Assembly (NCBI RefSeq): GCF_029625315.1
Contig: NZ_CP121110.1
Span: 5,190,501 to 5,254,500, forward strand
Direction: 5' to 3'
Length of the DNA stretch: 64,000 nt
Source: Flavobacterium ginsengisoli
Lineage (GTDB): Bacteria; Bacteroidota; Bacteroidia; Flavobacteriales; Flavobacteriaceae
A program made the position numbers and the translations under genes. This document shows positions 45,630 to 57,262 of the stretch, one piece after another. The notes under the pieces are model-generated. The model was not told where the DNA came from. It worked only from the letters and a program-made list of their open reading frames with translations, and searched no databases. Positions within the stretch are counted from its first letter, which is position 1, and every line of letters starts with the position of its first letter.

Positions 45630-46812
45630 TTAGTTTATTTTGGTGCAAATTAAAACTATTTTGTTATCTTTTACATCAGTTGTAAAAAAACAATACAAAT
45701 TACCTCCACTTTTTATTTTCCATTTTTTTCTAATGTTTTCTACTGTTTCCTGAAAATTGCGAGTTGTGACATTTGCCTGTTTATTTGCAAGTTCATTTTT
45801 CATCTCGTTTTTGTTGTACGAAATGGCTTTTTGAACTTCAAATTTTCTTCCTGGAAAATCAATTAATTCATCAGAAGTATACAAATGAGAATGTTTATGA
45901 AGTTTGTCAATTTTAAAAGCAATACTTACTTCATCAAAACCGCCAGATTTCATAATAGCGACATTTGGTTCATAAAGATATTTCTTTGGAAAATCAAAAG
46001 ATGGGAATGAGATTTCTTCGCCTAAAACAAATTCAAAAGTTTCTATTTTTTCTTTTAAAATATTGGCGGTTTTTAAAGTTATTCTACCAGAATAACTTTT
46101 GTGAATCTCAAAAAGCAGTTCTTTAACTTCATTTTCGAGCGCTATAATATGAATGTTCTTGACATTTTTTAATTCTGATAATCCTGCCGAAATATCTAAT
46201 AATGGCGCAGTTTTAATTAAAATAGAATCTGATTTTTCAAAATAAAAATCAAGCAGTTCAGGAACATTTGGAAGACAATCTTTCAGCATGAAAACTTTGC
46301 CTTTGCTGTCGTTCCTCCTTGAAGGATCAATATAAATCCAGTCAAATTTTTGATTCGTTTCTTCCAATAAATGAATAGAATCTCCAGCATGAAAAGTGCA
46401 ATTTTCAACTTGCAATTTTTTGAAATTTTGCGAAACAATAGCAGATAATTCTTCATTGATTTCGCAATGCGTTATCGATTTAAATTTCTTCGAAAAATAA
46501 TAATCATCGACACCAAAACCTCCAGTTAAATCAATTAAAGATTCACCAGAAATTAAAGAAGCTTTGTAAGCGACTGTTTTTTCTGAAGAGGTCTGTTCTA
46601 CAGATATTTTGCTTGGATAAATTATATTTTCAGCAAGCAAACCAAGACGGAAGTTTTTCTTTAGCTTTAGTTCGGGCTTCAATTTGGTTTAAAATTAAAA
46701 TCCAATCTACTTCTGGAAATGGATTTTTCTGCAGTGCCAATTTTGTTATATCTGCACCAGTATTTTGGGTTATAAATTCCTGTATATCTTGATGCAAAAT
46801 AGAAATGTTCAA
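45630..46812 (-). CDS. THUMP-like class I SAM methyltransferase (one-base frameshift)
   Basis: About 393 residues. The N-terminal ~60 residues (LHQDIQEFITQNTGADITKL) are the helical part of this Bacteroidota family. Motif I is SLIDLTGGFGVDDYYFSK and motif IV FDWIYIDPSRR with the DPSRR signature; a THUMP-like C-terminal domain (FPKKYLYEPNVAIMKSGGFDEV) follows. The frame breaks at GCAAGC 46633-46638; restoring GCAGC reads PSWFAAENIIYPSK. Related proteins modify RNA, but the target of this one is not known. Two bp from the AI-2E transporter gene. Confidence 0.82.
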
Positions 46813-46814
46813 AA

Positions 46815-47907
46815 CTATATTCTTTCGGTTAATGTGGAGACAATTTTGTTTTCAGGAAAAAATTCTTTTAAAATTACTTTTATCATAGTAAACAAAGGAA
46901 CGGCAATGATCATTCCGACGATTCCAAATGTAATTCCGCTGATTAAAGTAATGAGGAATATTTCCAGAGGATGCGAATTTACGCTTTTTGAAGAAATTAT
47001 CGGTTGACTGATATTATTATCAATTGCCTGAACCAATAAAAAGCCAATTACGACATAAATTGTTGTCGGAAGAATTTGCGATTGAAAATCTTGACCTATT
47101 AAGCTAATCATGGTTAAAAGTGCGACTAAAATAGTTCCAATAATTGGCCCTATATATGGTATAACATTCAGAATAGCACATAAAAAGGCAATTACAAAAG
47201 CGTTTTTATTTCCAAAAATCATTAAAACAATTAGATACAAAATAAAAACAACAGTAAGCTGCAAAGAAAAGTCCAATAAAATATCGTGTTAGTAAATGAT
47301 TTATTTTAGTGATAGAATTTAAGATTTTGTCTTCGTTTGTGTCAGGAAGTATTCTGCGGGCTTGAGCTTTAAAAATCTCCTGATCTTTTATAAAGAAAAA
47401 GGTGATGAAGAAAACAGAAACCAATCCCATTCCCATATCGGCCATAAAACTTATTATTGAATTGATAAATCCAGTAAAATAGCTAAAATCTAACATAGAG
47501 GTTAGTTTAGAATCTTTTATGACTTTATTTAAGTCAACATGCTGAATATTAAAATATTGTTCAATGCTTTGTTCTGTTTGTATAAATTGTGCCTGAAGAT
47601 GTGCTGTGTCTAGAAGAGATAAATTGTTGGCTTGAGAAATAATTAACGGAACAAACAATAAAATAAAGCCTACAATCAGGAAAATGAACAAGATAATAGT
47701 TGTTGTTGCGGCCAATGAATTGCCAAACTTTAGCTTGTTTTTTAAAAATAAAACTAGTGGGTTGGCAATTAAACATAAAATTAATGAGATGCATAGATAG
47801 ACAATTACCGTCTGAATTTCATATAAAAAATAAAGCACAACTGCTATAATTAAGATTACAGCGAGCGCTCGTAAAATTCCATTTGCAATAATTTTTGATG
47901 TTATCAT
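46815..47907 (-). CDS. AI-2E family membrane transporter (one-base frameshift)
   Basis: About 364 residues with seven or eight membrane helices. The N-terminal pair is followed by a periplasmic helical part (IEQYFNIQHVDLNKVI), then the C-terminal helices with NVIPYIGPIIGTIL and SGITFGIVGMIIAVPLF, typical of the AI-2E/PerM family. The frame breaks at 47258-47265, directly beside a GCTGC; dropping one base reads RYFIGLFLQLTVVFILYL. The family includes Na+/H+ antiporter-like and quorum-signal exporters, so substrate is open. Upstream of the THUMP-like gene. Confidence 0.85.
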
Positions 47908-47946
47908 TAATTCAAGTTTTAGAGCATAAATATAGGAAAAAGCATT

Positions 47947-48975
47947 CTAAAATTTAACATCAAACAAAAAAAGCGAGATGAAAACATCTCGCTTTGATTG
48001 ACTTTTTAATTCTACTATTGCGCAAATGTCTGCTCTAGCACCTCCAGTTGTAAAAATAGCCGATATTCTGCTTTTTTGCCCTGCCGAAAACATATACATT
48101 GCAAGATCGTCAACATAGTCCATGTAGTTCATTGTCATTTCTACTGGCGTTCCAGAACAAGTACTGTAATGTGGGTAAGCAGGAACTCCATAGTTTGCAT
48201 CATTATGAGTAGGAGTATCTGCAACAAGATCGCTTCCGCAAGTTGCGTCTCCCCAAATGTGACGTAAATTCATCCAGTGGCCAACTTCGTGTGTAGCCGT
48301 TCTTCCTAAGTTGAATGGAGCGTTTGCAGCGCCAGATAATCCGAAATAGCGAGAATCAATTACCACACCATCAGTAGATGAAGCACCGCCAGGAAATTGT
48401 GCATAACCTAAAATTCCACCGCCAATGTTGCAAGACCACATGTTTAATTTTGTAGTTGGAGAAGTAGGAGCAATTCCGCCTTGTGCAGTTTTTTTCATTG
48501 CATCATTTGTTCCCCAAGAAGTCTTAGTTGTAGATTTTCTAATAACTTGATCCAAAACAAATGTAATTCCGATGTTTGCTTTAACTCCAGCAAATAATGC
48601 AGGCACATTATTATAATCTGAGTTTAAAGCATTAAAATCTTTGTTTAAAACATCGATTTGTGATTGAATTTGTGCATCCGAAATGTTTTGTGCAGCAGTT
48701 CTATAAAGAACATTAACCACAACTGGAATTTCGATTTTTCCATTTACCAAACGGCCTGTAAAATTTGAACCTGCATGTTGTGTAGTAAAAGTTTCAATTT
48801 CGTTCATTCTAATAGCTAATGAAGGATCAGCTTTCAATTGAGCTTCTAAAACTTCTTGTGTTGCGCATCCTCTTCTAGAAGCAACAGTTGCATCTGCATT
48901 GGCAGAATCAGATTGTTCATTTTGACAAGCAAACAGCATTAATGCTGCAAATGTGGTAATAATAACTTTTTTCAT
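47947..48975 (-). CDS. Secreted zinc metalloprotease, M43 (pappalysin) family
   Basis: A 342-residue protein with signal/lipobox-like start (ITTFAALMLFACQNEQ, lipobox LFAC) and an M43 catalytic motif HEVGHWMNLRH (HExxHxxGxxH type) near residue 238, with the Met-turn MNYMDY near 280. The last ~25 residues lie across a terminator hairpin (47970-47995). A one-base change near 48019-48026 would bring TAG 48015-48017 into frame and end the protein at GGARADIAQ, so the true end is probably 48015. Exported protein degradation is likely. Confidence 0.85.
   Translation of the reverse strand: MKKVIITTFAALMLFACQNEQSDSANADATVASRRGCATQEVLEAQLKADPSLAIRMNEIETFTTQHAGSNFTGRLVNGKIEIPVVVNVLYRTAAQNISDAQIQSQIDVLNKDFNALNSDYNNVPALFAGVKANIGITFVLDQVIRKSTTKTSWGTNDAMKKTAQGGIAPTSPTTKLNMWSCNIGGGILGYAQFPGGASSTDGVVIDSRYFGLSGAANAPFNLGRTATHEVGHWMNLRHIWGDATCGSDLVADTPTHNDANYGVPAYPHYSTCSGTPVEMTMNYMDYVDDLAMYMFSAGQKSRISAIFTTGGARADICAIVELKSQSKRDVFISLFLFDVKF
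47970..47995 (-). terminator. Terminator hairpin after M43 protease
   Basis: AAAGCGAGATG / CATCTCGCTTT stem over AAAA, with a run of T in the minus direction (A run on the plus strand). It lies inside the uncorrected reading frame of the protease. Confidence 0.7.
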
Positions 48976-49270
48976 AATAATTTGGGTTTTTGTTATAAAA
49001 ATGTTGATTAGTTGAATAATGCAACAATTTTATAACAAAAAAATATTGTAGAAAAATATTACAAAGATTATTTTGTGAGAAATTTTATAAACCCTTACAA
49101 ATACTGATTCCTACAAAAATTGAATATAAAATATTAATAAGTTATTTCTTTCTTTTTCATTTTTTTAATGCATTACGTCTTGATTATTTGCAGTTTAACG
49201 ATTTTTTTGTATTTGCAGAATCAGTAAATTTTTGACTTGAGGGAAGAAAAAAACGGTTTTAAAGTATGTC
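48976..49270. other. Intergenic gap, 295 bp
   Basis: AT-rich region upstream of the M43 protease and downstream of the TrmH-family gene. Contains two TATTTGCAG phrases (about 49177-49185 and 49210-49218) and no open frame or repeat that I can support. Confidence 0.4.
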
Positions 49271-49769
49271 TTACAAAGAAGTTATTTCATAAAGTGCAAT
49301 ACTTGCAGCACTGAACCACATTCATACTGCTGTTTTTGCCAAACATATTGATATGTACAATTTGATGAGAAAGTTTTAGAAGTTCCTCAGAAATTCCATT
49401 AATTTCACTTCCAATCAAAAGAGCGATTTTTTTGTCGAAAGGAATCATAACTTCTTTTAAGGGTTTACTATTCGAAGTGATTTCTAAGGCAATAATTTCA
49501 AAATTATTATCAAGTAAATAGGATTGAAGTTCACCAAAATCTTCAATAACAGAATGAGCCACATGAAGATGAGTACTGCGTGAAGTTTTATTGATTTTAC
49601 GTGGTGTCAGCGGAATATCTTTTCCGAAAAATATAATATTTTCAACTCCAAAAGCTTCAGATATTCTGAATAAAGAACCAATATTCTGTTGAAAGTAAAT
49701 ATGATCGCATATTAAAGTAATAGGAAATGTTTTTCTTTCAAATTGATTTTCTTCGTGAGTTAGTCGCAC
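49271..49769 (-). CDS. TrmH/SpoU-family RNA methyltransferase (one-base frameshift near C-terminus)
   Basis: About 165 residues of SPOUT methyltransferase: ICDHIYFQQNIGSLFRISEAFG at the start, GSEINGISEELLKLS and the knot motif MFGKNSSMNV. The frame breaks at 49305-49310, beside GCAGC; dropping one base reads SSMNVVQAASIALYEITSL and ends at TAA 49271-49273, the expected helix at the end of the fold. Without it the protein ends in VQCCKYCTL. It 2'-O-methylates tRNA or rRNA; the target is not known. Last gene of the tsaD-rsmE operon. Confidence 0.87.
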
Positions 49770-49779
49770 TTTCTAAAAT

Positions 49780-50418
49780 TTAATTGGTAAAAATATAATT
49801 GATAATGTTGGCGCCCATTTTTAGCGCTTTGTCTCTTACGTTTGCAGGATCGTTATGAACTTCAGGATCTTCCCAACCATCACCCAAATCGCATTCGTAA
49901 GTATAAAGTAAAACAAGTTTGTTATCAATAAAAATTCCGAATGCCTGCGGACGAGTTCCATCATGTTCGTGAATTTTTGGCAATCCGTTTGGAAAAGGAA
50001 ATGGTTTCTGAAAAATTGGATGATTTGCTGGAAGTTCAACTAAATTATTATTCGGAAATATCTTTTTGATTTCTTTTCTGATAAATTGATCCATTCCGTA
50101 ATTGTCATCGATATGCAGAAAACCTCCAGCCGTTAGATAATTTCTTAAATTGGTTACGTCAGCATCGCTAAAAACGACATTTCCGTGACCAGTCATATGT
50201 ACAAATGGATACGAAAGTAAATCTGGATTGCTTGGTTCTACAGTAGAAGGTTTGCTTTTAATACGGGTATTAATATTAGCATTGCAGAAACTGATTAAAT
50301 TTGGCAATGATGTCGGATTTGCATACCAATCGCCGCCGCCGCTATATTTAAGCAAAGCAATTTCTTGCGAAAAAGAAGAGATTGAAAAAAGTAATAATAA
50401 GTAAAATATTTTTTTCAT
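49780..50418 (-). CDS. DUF4159 secreted protein
   Basis: A 212-residue protein from ATG 50418 (signal MKKIFYLLLLFSISSFSQ). The upstream extension to 50475 comes from a repeat and is rejected. The DUF4159 domain shows PFVHMTGHGNVVFSDADVTNL, YLTAGGFLHIDDNYGMD and KEIKKIFP, with an overall GATase-like flavodoxin fold. Function unknown. Sixty-five bp downstream of rsmE, with a repeat between. Intact. Confidence 0.85.
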   Translation of the reverse strand: MKKIFYLLLLFSISSFSQEIALLKYSGGGDWYANPTSLPNLISFCNANINTRIKSKPSTVEPSNPDLLSYPFVHMTGHGNVVFSDADVTNLRNYLTAGGFLHIDDNYGMDQFIRKEIKKIFPNNNLVELPANHPIFQKPFPFPNGLPKIHEHDGTRPQAFGIFIDNKLVLLYTYECDLGDGWEDPEVHNDPANVRDKALKMGANIINYIFTN

Positions 50419-50448
50419 TTGATTTTTTAAATTATAGGGCTTTACCGT

Positions 50449-50478
50449 ACTATTTCTCTTTCGTCGAAATGACAAAAT
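50449..50478. repeat. Half copy of the GTCATTTCGACGAAGG repeat
   Basis: TCTCTTTCGTCGAAATGACAAAATTG matches one arm of the palindromes at 1465-1567 and 25072-25165 without its partner. It lies between rsmE and DUF4159. Confidence 0.7.
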
Positions 50479-50483
50479 TGTGT

Positions 50484-51197
50484 TTAATTAGAAACTTCAT
50501 TAAAGAAAACAACACTATGACAAGCCACAACCGCCGCTGTTTCTGTTCTTAAACGCGTATTTCCTAAAGTTACAGGTTTGTAATTGTTTTCTATTGCCAA
50601 TGCAATTTCCTTTTCAGAAAAATCGCCTTCTGGGCCAATTAAAATCGTAACATCTTCATTTGGTTTTAAAACCTCTTTTAGTGACTTTTTATCCGTTTCT
50701 TCGCAATGCGCAATTAATTGTAAGCCATTTTGTTTTTGTTTAATGAACTCTTTATAAGAAACAGCTTCATTTAATTTTGGAAGAAATGTTTCGTTGCATT
50801 GTTTCATTGCTGATAAAATGATTTTTTCGAAACGATCACGATTAATTACTTTTCGTTCAGAACGATCACAGAAAATAGGTGTAATTTCTTGAATGCCAAT
50901 TTCAGTTGCTTTTTCTAAAAACCATTCAAAACGATCATTCATTTTAGTTGGCGCGACAGCCAAATGCAAATGAAATTTTGGCTTTTCGGCATTTTTTATA
51001 GAAAGTACTTCAACGGTACATTTATTATCTGAAGCCAGAGTAATCTGAGTTTCAAATAATAATCCAAAACCATTGGTAACATGCAGAATATCTGAATCTT
51101 TTTTTCGAAGAACTTTTATAATATGACGGCTTTCTTCTTTATCAAAAGAAAAACTTTCGGTTGTTTCGTCTATATTCGGATTAAAAAATAACTGCAT
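50484..51197 (-). CDS. rsmE: 16S rRNA (uracil1498-N3)-methyltransferase RsmE
   Basis: A 237-residue SPOUT methyltransferase with an N-terminal PUA-like part (QLFFNPNIDETTESFSFDKEESRHIIKVLR) and the C-terminal knot: RSERKVINRDRFEKIILSAMKQ, ILIGPEGDFSEKEI and LGNTRLRTETAAVVA. These are classic RsmE motifs. It modifies U1498 of the ribosomal small subunit. Two bp downstream of tsaD; operonic. Intact. Confidence 0.94.
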   Translation of the reverse strand: MQLFFNPNIDETTESFSFDKEESRHIIKVLRKKDSDILHVTNGFGLLFETQITLASDNKCTVEVLSIKNAEKPKFHLHLAVAPTKMNDRFEWFLEKATEIGIQEITPIFCDRSERKVINRDRFEKIILSAMKQCNETFLPKLNEAVSYKEFIKQKQNGLQLIAHCEETDKKSLKEVLKPNEDVTILIGPEGDFSEKEIALAIENNYKPVTLGNTRLRTETAAVVACHSVVFFNEVSN

Positions 51198-51199
51198 GA

Positions 51200-52222
51200 T
51201 TAAAATTCGATTCTTGCTTTAGAAACTACAGCAGAAGTTTCAAAACGATTAGATAAGTATTTTTGGTATCCTACAATTCCAATCATTGCAAGATTATCTG
51301 TTGTATATTCAAATTTCGGAATAAAAGTTTTCCAACCGTATTTGCTTTCAGTTTCTTTTAAAGTTGCTCTGATTCCAGAATTTGCCGAAACTCCTCCGCC
51401 AATAGCAATTTGAGTAATTCCAGTTTCTTTTACAGCCAATTTTATTTTATCCATCAAAATTTCGATAATGGTGTGTTGAATAGAAGCGCAAATATCATTT
51501 AGATTTTCTTCAATAAAATTTGGATTCTGCTGTTTGTTTTTTTGAATGAAATACAAAATAGCTGTTTTCAATCCTGAGAAACTAAAATCTAATCCCGGAA
51601 CTTTAGGTTTTGTGAAAGGAAAGGCTTTCGGATTTCCTTCTTTCGCATATTTATCAATCAAAGGTCCACCAGGATAAGGAAGTCCAAGAATTTTTGCGCT
51701 TTTATCGAATGCTTCACCAACAGCATCATCTGTAGTTTCTCCAATGATTTCCATATCAAAAAAACTATTCACTTTTACAATTTGAGTATGTCCACCACTG
51801 ATTGTTAAGGCTAAAAATGGAAATTCTGGTTTGTCATAGCCTTCTTCATCAATAAAATGAGCTAGAATATGAGCATGCATGTGATTTACAGCAATTAGAG
51901 GCACGTTTAAGGCTAACGATAATGATTTACTGAAAGAAGTTCCCACCAATAGAGAGCCCATCAATCCTGGCCCTTGCGTAAATGCGATTGCGCTTAGCTG
52001 TTCTTTTTGTACATTTGCTTTGCGAAGTGCGGCATCTATCACTGGAACAATATTCTGCTGATGCGCGCGTGAGGCCAATTCTGGAACTACGCCTCCATAT
52101 TGGTTGTGAATTAATTGATTGGCTACAACATTTGACAATACTTTGTCGTTATGTAAAACCGCGGCAGCAGTATCATCGCATGAACTTTCGATGGCTAGAA
52201 TAAAAACCTCTGGATTTTGCAT
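51200..52222 (-). CDS. tsaD: tRNA N6-threonylcarbamoyladenosine transferase TsaD
   Basis: A 340-residue ASKHA ATPase-like enzyme from ATG 52222 (MQNPEVFILAIESSCDDTAA). Seen are the metal ligands in HMHAHI, the GGGVSAN motif, and GPGLMGSLLVG. It adds threonylcarbamoyl to A37 of ANN-decoding tRNAs and is normally essential. The start at 52255 would add a non-conserved lead, so 52222 is preferred. First gene of an operon with rsmE, DUF4159 and trmH genes. Intact. Confidence 0.95.
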   Translation of the reverse strand: MQNPEVFILAIESSCDDTAAAVLHNDKVLSNVVANQLIHNQYGGVVPELASRAHQQNIVPVIDAALRKANVQKEQLSAIAFTQGPGLMGSLLVGTSFSKSLSLALNVPLIAVNHMHAHILAHFIDEEGYDKPEFPFLALTISGGHTQIVKVNSFFDMEIIGETTDDAVGEAFDKSAKILGLPYPGGPLIDKYAKEGNPKAFPFTKPKVPGLDFSFSGLKTAILYFIQKNKQQNPNFIEENLNDICASIQHTIIEILMDKIKLAVKETGITQIAIGGGVSANSGIRATLKETESKYGWKTFIPKFEYTTDNLAMIGIVGYQKYLSNRFETSAVVSKARIEF

Positions 52223-52332
52223 ATAAAGGCACAAATTTTGAATTATATTTGACAAATCAAATTATTAAATTTCTTTGATTTAAGCAGTGCCCCAAAATTA
52301 AAGAATTTTTATCAAAAACAGCTGTTCTTTGT

Positions 52333-55300
52333 CTGTTCAAAATAAATTTAAAAGAAACTAAAATTAAAGAAGCTATCAAAAAAGTAAAGAAAATAATATC
52401 ACGAACCCTAATTGGGTTGATTTTACTTTTGTTAGCGCTTGCTATCATACTATCTCTTCCTGTCGTTCAGACACAGATTGCTAATTATGTTACCAACCGA
52501 TTAAACGAAGATTACAAGGTTAATATTAATGTCGAAAAAACGGCAATCAACATTTTTGGTGGAGTAAAATTGAAGAAAGTAACGATTTTAGATCATCATA
52601 AAAAAACGATGATTTATTCGGATATTATTACTACCGATATTGCCAGTTTCAGCAGACTGTTAGATGGAGATTTGATTTTTGGAGATTTACGTTTGACAGG
52701 CTTGATTTTTAATCTGAAAACTTATAAAGGCGAAGACGAGAACAATATCAATAAGTTTATACAAGCTTTTGAAGTTGAAGATACACCTAAGAAAAAATCA
52801 ACAAAGCATTTTTTGCTGACGGCTAAAAATGGTTATATAGAAAAAGGAAGATTTTCTGTTATTGATGAAAATAAAACGACTCCAAAGTTTCTAGATTTTA
52901 CAAAATTAAACGCTTATATCAGCGAGTTTAAATTGTATGGGCCAGATGTAAATACAAACATTCACCGATTTTCGTTTATGGATCACCGTGGTTTGTATGT
53001 TTCTAATTTTGCAGGGAAATTTAGTTATACCAAAAAACAGATTATAGTCGAAAATCTGGCTATTAAAACCAAAAGATCTTCCATTTACGGTGTGGCAATT
53101 CTAAATTACAAGCCTTCAGATTTTCTGGATTTTACAGATAAAGTTCGATTTGATGTGTTGATAGATTCTTCTTCTATTGCAACAAACGATATTCGTCATT
53201 TTTACGATGGTTTAGGCAAAAACCAGCATTTTAAGCTAAAAACAAAACTAGACGGTCCGCTTAATAACATGCTGTTAACAAGGTTAAGATTAAGTGATAC
53301 AAATGGGTCAAAAATTAACGGAACAATTAATTTTAGAAATCTTTTTAGGCAGTAAAGACCAGAAGTTTTCTATGGATGGAAAATTTGACAAGTTGCTTTC
53401 TAGCTATGATGATCTAGTGGTGCTACTTCCTGAGGTTTTAGGAAAAAGGCTTCCGAAAGAAATGAAAAAAATCGGTAAGTTTAATATTGTTGGAAAAGCA
53501 AAAGTTTCGACTACAGCCTTAGAAACAGATTTTAAAATGGCAACCGATCTTGGGAATGGACAAGTCGATCTTCATATGAATAATATGGATTTTATTGATA
53601 AAGCTTCCTACTCTGGAAATATCATTTTGACAAACTTTGATGTTGGTGCTGTTTTAAGCCGAAAAGATATTGGCAGAACTACTTTGAATCTAGATGTGGA
53701 TGGAGTTGGTTTTACTGAAAAATATTTGAATACTGTTATAAAAGGAGACATTTCGAAATTAGATTACAATAAATACACCTATAATAATATAGTAGTAAAC
53801 GGAAATTTTAAGCTTCCTTATTATAAAGGGCAAATTGCTATTAATGATCCTAACTTGAATTTAAGTTTTGATGGTTTGCTAGATTTGAGCAAAAAAGAAA
53901 ATCGTTATGATTTCCATATCAATGTCGAAAATTCGGATTTGCGAAAACTTAAATTTGTTGGCGATTCGATTTCTCATTTTAAAGGCGATGTTGTCGTTCA
54001 GCTATCTGGAAATTCTATTGAAAATCTGCAGGGTGATATTTTTATTAATGATGCAGAATATCAAAATCCAAAATCGACTTATGTTTTTGATCAAGTAAAT
54101 CTGAATTCAAGTTTTGATGCTGATCGTTTGAGAACGATTACCATCAGTTCAAATGATGTTGTCGACGGAAAAATTGTGGGTAAATTTAGATTTGATCAAT
54201 TAAATAAATTGGTCATGAATTCAGTTGGTAGTTTGTACACCAACTATAAACCTTACAAAGTTAAAAAAGGACAGTTTTTAAATTTCAATTTCCGTGTTTA
54301 TGATAAAGTGGTCGAAATGCTTTATCCAGAAATTAATATTGATTCGTCTACAGTTGTTAGAGGGAAAATAGATTCTGATTTACAAGAGTTTAAATTCCGT
54401 TTCAGATCTAAAAAAATCACGGCTGATAAAAATACATTTGATAACATCCGTATTAATATTGACAATAAGAATCCGCTTTATAATGCTTATGTTGAGTTAG
54501 ACAGTATAAAAACACCTTATTATAAAATACGAGATTTTAATTTGATTAATGTTACCGCAAATGATACTCTTTATGTGCGTTCGGAGTTTAAAGGAGGAAA
54601 TGAAGGTGAGGATTACTTTAATCTAGATTTGTATCATACCATTGATAAGAATAAAAATAATATTATCGGAATCAAGAAATCTGAAATGAAGTTTAAAGAC
54701 TATCTGTGGTACTTAAATGAAAATGCTGAAAAAGATAATCAGATTATAGTTGATCAGTACTTTAAAAATTTCTCATTTGATAATATTGTTTTATCTCACG
54801 AAAACCAAAAAATTGATCTAAACGGAGTTATAAAAGGCACCGATTATAAAGATCTGGTCCTCACTTTTGAAGATGTTGATATTAATAAAATTACACCGGT
54901 AAATTCCAAATTTGTATTTGATGGTAATTTGAATGGAAATGTGAACTATAAGCAGAATAAAAATGTTTATCAGCCCACGGCATCCATTAAAATTGACCAT
55001 CTTGTGATGAATAAGACGGAATTGGGTACGCTTAATTTTGATATTTCGGGAGATGAGAATTTTAAGAAATTCACAGTTAATTCATCGATCCAAAATGGCT
55101 TTACCGAATCGTTTCGAGCCAACGGAACTTTTGCTATTGAGAATAAAGAAACAATCATGGATATGAGCTTGAAGCTGGAAGGTTTCAATTTGGCTACATT
55201 AGGAACTATAGGAGGTGATGTTATCTCTAATGTTAGAGGTTCTGTTTCTGGAAACGCGGCTGTTATTGGAAATTTGAAAAAACCTGAAATCAATGGACGT

Positions 55301-56954
55301 TTGTATGTTGAGAAAGCAGGAATGACAATTCCGTATCTAAATACTGATTATGAACTGAGTGATCGAACCGTAATTGATTTAACTAACGAAAAATTCTTGT
55401 TTAGAAATAATCAGTTGACTGATACTAAATATGGGACAAAGGGTTTGCTGAACGGAAGTATCGAGCATAATAATTTTGGTGATTGGAAATTAGATTTAAA
55501 TGTTACTTCTAAACGATTAGTTGCATTGGACACAAAGGACAGTGAAGATGCTCGCATATTTTGGAACAGCCTTTATAAATGGATCTGCTAGTATAAAAGG
55601 TCCTGTTGAAGCTCTTTTTATTAAAGTAGATGCAAAATCTGAAAAAGGTACTGAGGTTAAGATTCCAATCAATAACACGCAAAGTGTTGGAGAAAGTAGC
55701 TGGATTCATTTTGTGACGCCAAAAGAGAAGTACAATCTAGCTAATGGAATTGTTGAGAAAACAAGAGATTATAACGGACTTGAACTGGAATTTGATTTTG
55801 ATATTACACCAGATGCCGAAGTAGAAGTTATTCTAGATCGAAATTCTGGTCATGGTATGAAAGGAAAAGGATACGGATCGCTTTTGTTTAAAATTAATAC
55901 ATTGGGTAAATTCAATATGTGGGGAGATTTCCAGGCATATGAAGGAACTTATAACTTTAAATATGGCGGACTTATCGATAAAAAGTTTACGGTTAAAAAA
56001 GGTGGTTCGATTATTTGGGAAGGAAACCCGATGCGTGCTCAGTTAAATTTGGAAGCAGTTTACAAAACCCAAGCCAATCCGGCAGTACTTTTAGATAATA
56101 CTTCTTCATTTAATAAAAAAGTTCCTGTAGAGGTCGTTATCGGATTGAGAGGAGATTTGGCGAGTCCAGAACCAAATTTTGATATTCAATTCCCTTCTGT
56201 GAGTAATGTTTTAAAATCGGAAATACAATATAAGCTTGATGACAAAGATATTCGCCAGACGCAGGCACTCTATCTGCTGTCGACAGGTTCGTTTATGAGT
56301 ACTGACGGATTTAGTCAGGGAGATTTCTCTGGAACATTAACAGAAACGGCTTCAAGTTTATTAGGAGGGATTATCAAATCAGATAATGATAAAGTAAATA
56401 TTGACTTAAATTATATCGCCGCAGATAGAAGGACAGGGCAGGAGGTTGATGGTCAGTTTGTGGCCAATATATCGTCTCAGGTAAATGAACGAATTACGAT
56501 TAATGGTAAATTGGGAGTTCCTGTTGGTGGTGTAAATGAATCTGCAATTGTTGGAGATATTGAGATTTTATATCGTGTAAATGAAGATGGAACAATGAAT
56601 CTCCGTTTATTCAATAAGGAAAATGATATTAATTACATAGGACAAGGAATTGGTTATACACAAGGAGTCGGTATTTCTTATGAAGTAGATTTTGATACCT
56701 TTAGCGAGCTTGTAAATAAGTTATTTAAAAGCCATAAAATAGAAAAAGCTGTAAAAGGTTCTTCTGCCGATCAAATGCAGGATTCTTATCTAAATCCGGA
56801 TTACATGAATTTTACAAGTAAAAAAGATTCGGAAAAGAATAAGAAGAAAGCAAAAGAAGATGAGGAGAAAAGAAAGAAAGAAGAAGAAAAGAAGAAAAAA
56901 GAACAGCAGGCACCAACTAATAATCAAGGATTGATTCCAGATAACGATTATTAA
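52333..56954 (+). CDS. tamB: Translocation/assembly module TamB (two frameshifts, start uncertain)
   Basis: About 1540 residues. A Lys-rich N-terminus (KEAIKKVKKIISR) and one membrane anchor (LIGLILLLLALAIILSLPVV) are followed by long beta-strand AsmA/TamB repeats and the C-terminal TamB (DUF490) domain with a Lys/Glu-rich tail. Two frame breaks: near 53345-53354 (IFLGS against FRNLFRQ), and at GCTCGC 55550-55555, which restored to GCTGC reads DSEDAAYFGTAFINGSASI. No ATG exists between the tsaD start and the anchor; the CTG at 52333 is the best in-frame start, and TTG 52417 is the other. TamB acts with TamA in outer-membrane assembly or lipid transport. Confidence 0.88.
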
Positions 56955-56980
56955 CACTTTGTTAAAAATCGGCATTTATA

Positions 56981-57004
56981 AAACCATTATTCTCATAATG
57001 GTTT
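56981..57004 (+). terminator. Terminator hairpin after tamB
   Basis: AAACCATTAT / ATAATGGTTT stem followed by a T7 run. The rest of the gap to pfkA (57005-57262) is AT-rich with no clear promoter match. Confidence 0.8.
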
Positions 57005-57262
57005 TTTTGTGCTAAATTTAGGCACTCTAATAAAATTTTCCATGTGAGCAGGAAATTCTGATTTTTATAACACTTCATCAGGGTATTGTTAATTTTGACG
57101 ATTTAATTAAAAAAATAGCGTTTTATTATTTTTAATGAAATTTTTTCCTAGAAAAAACTTATTAACGAAAACGTTTGAATTTAACAGATTTTATTAATTT
57201 ATGATAATCGTAACCCGAAAAGTGCTGAATGTTTGCTAATTTTACACTTTAATACTTAAATA

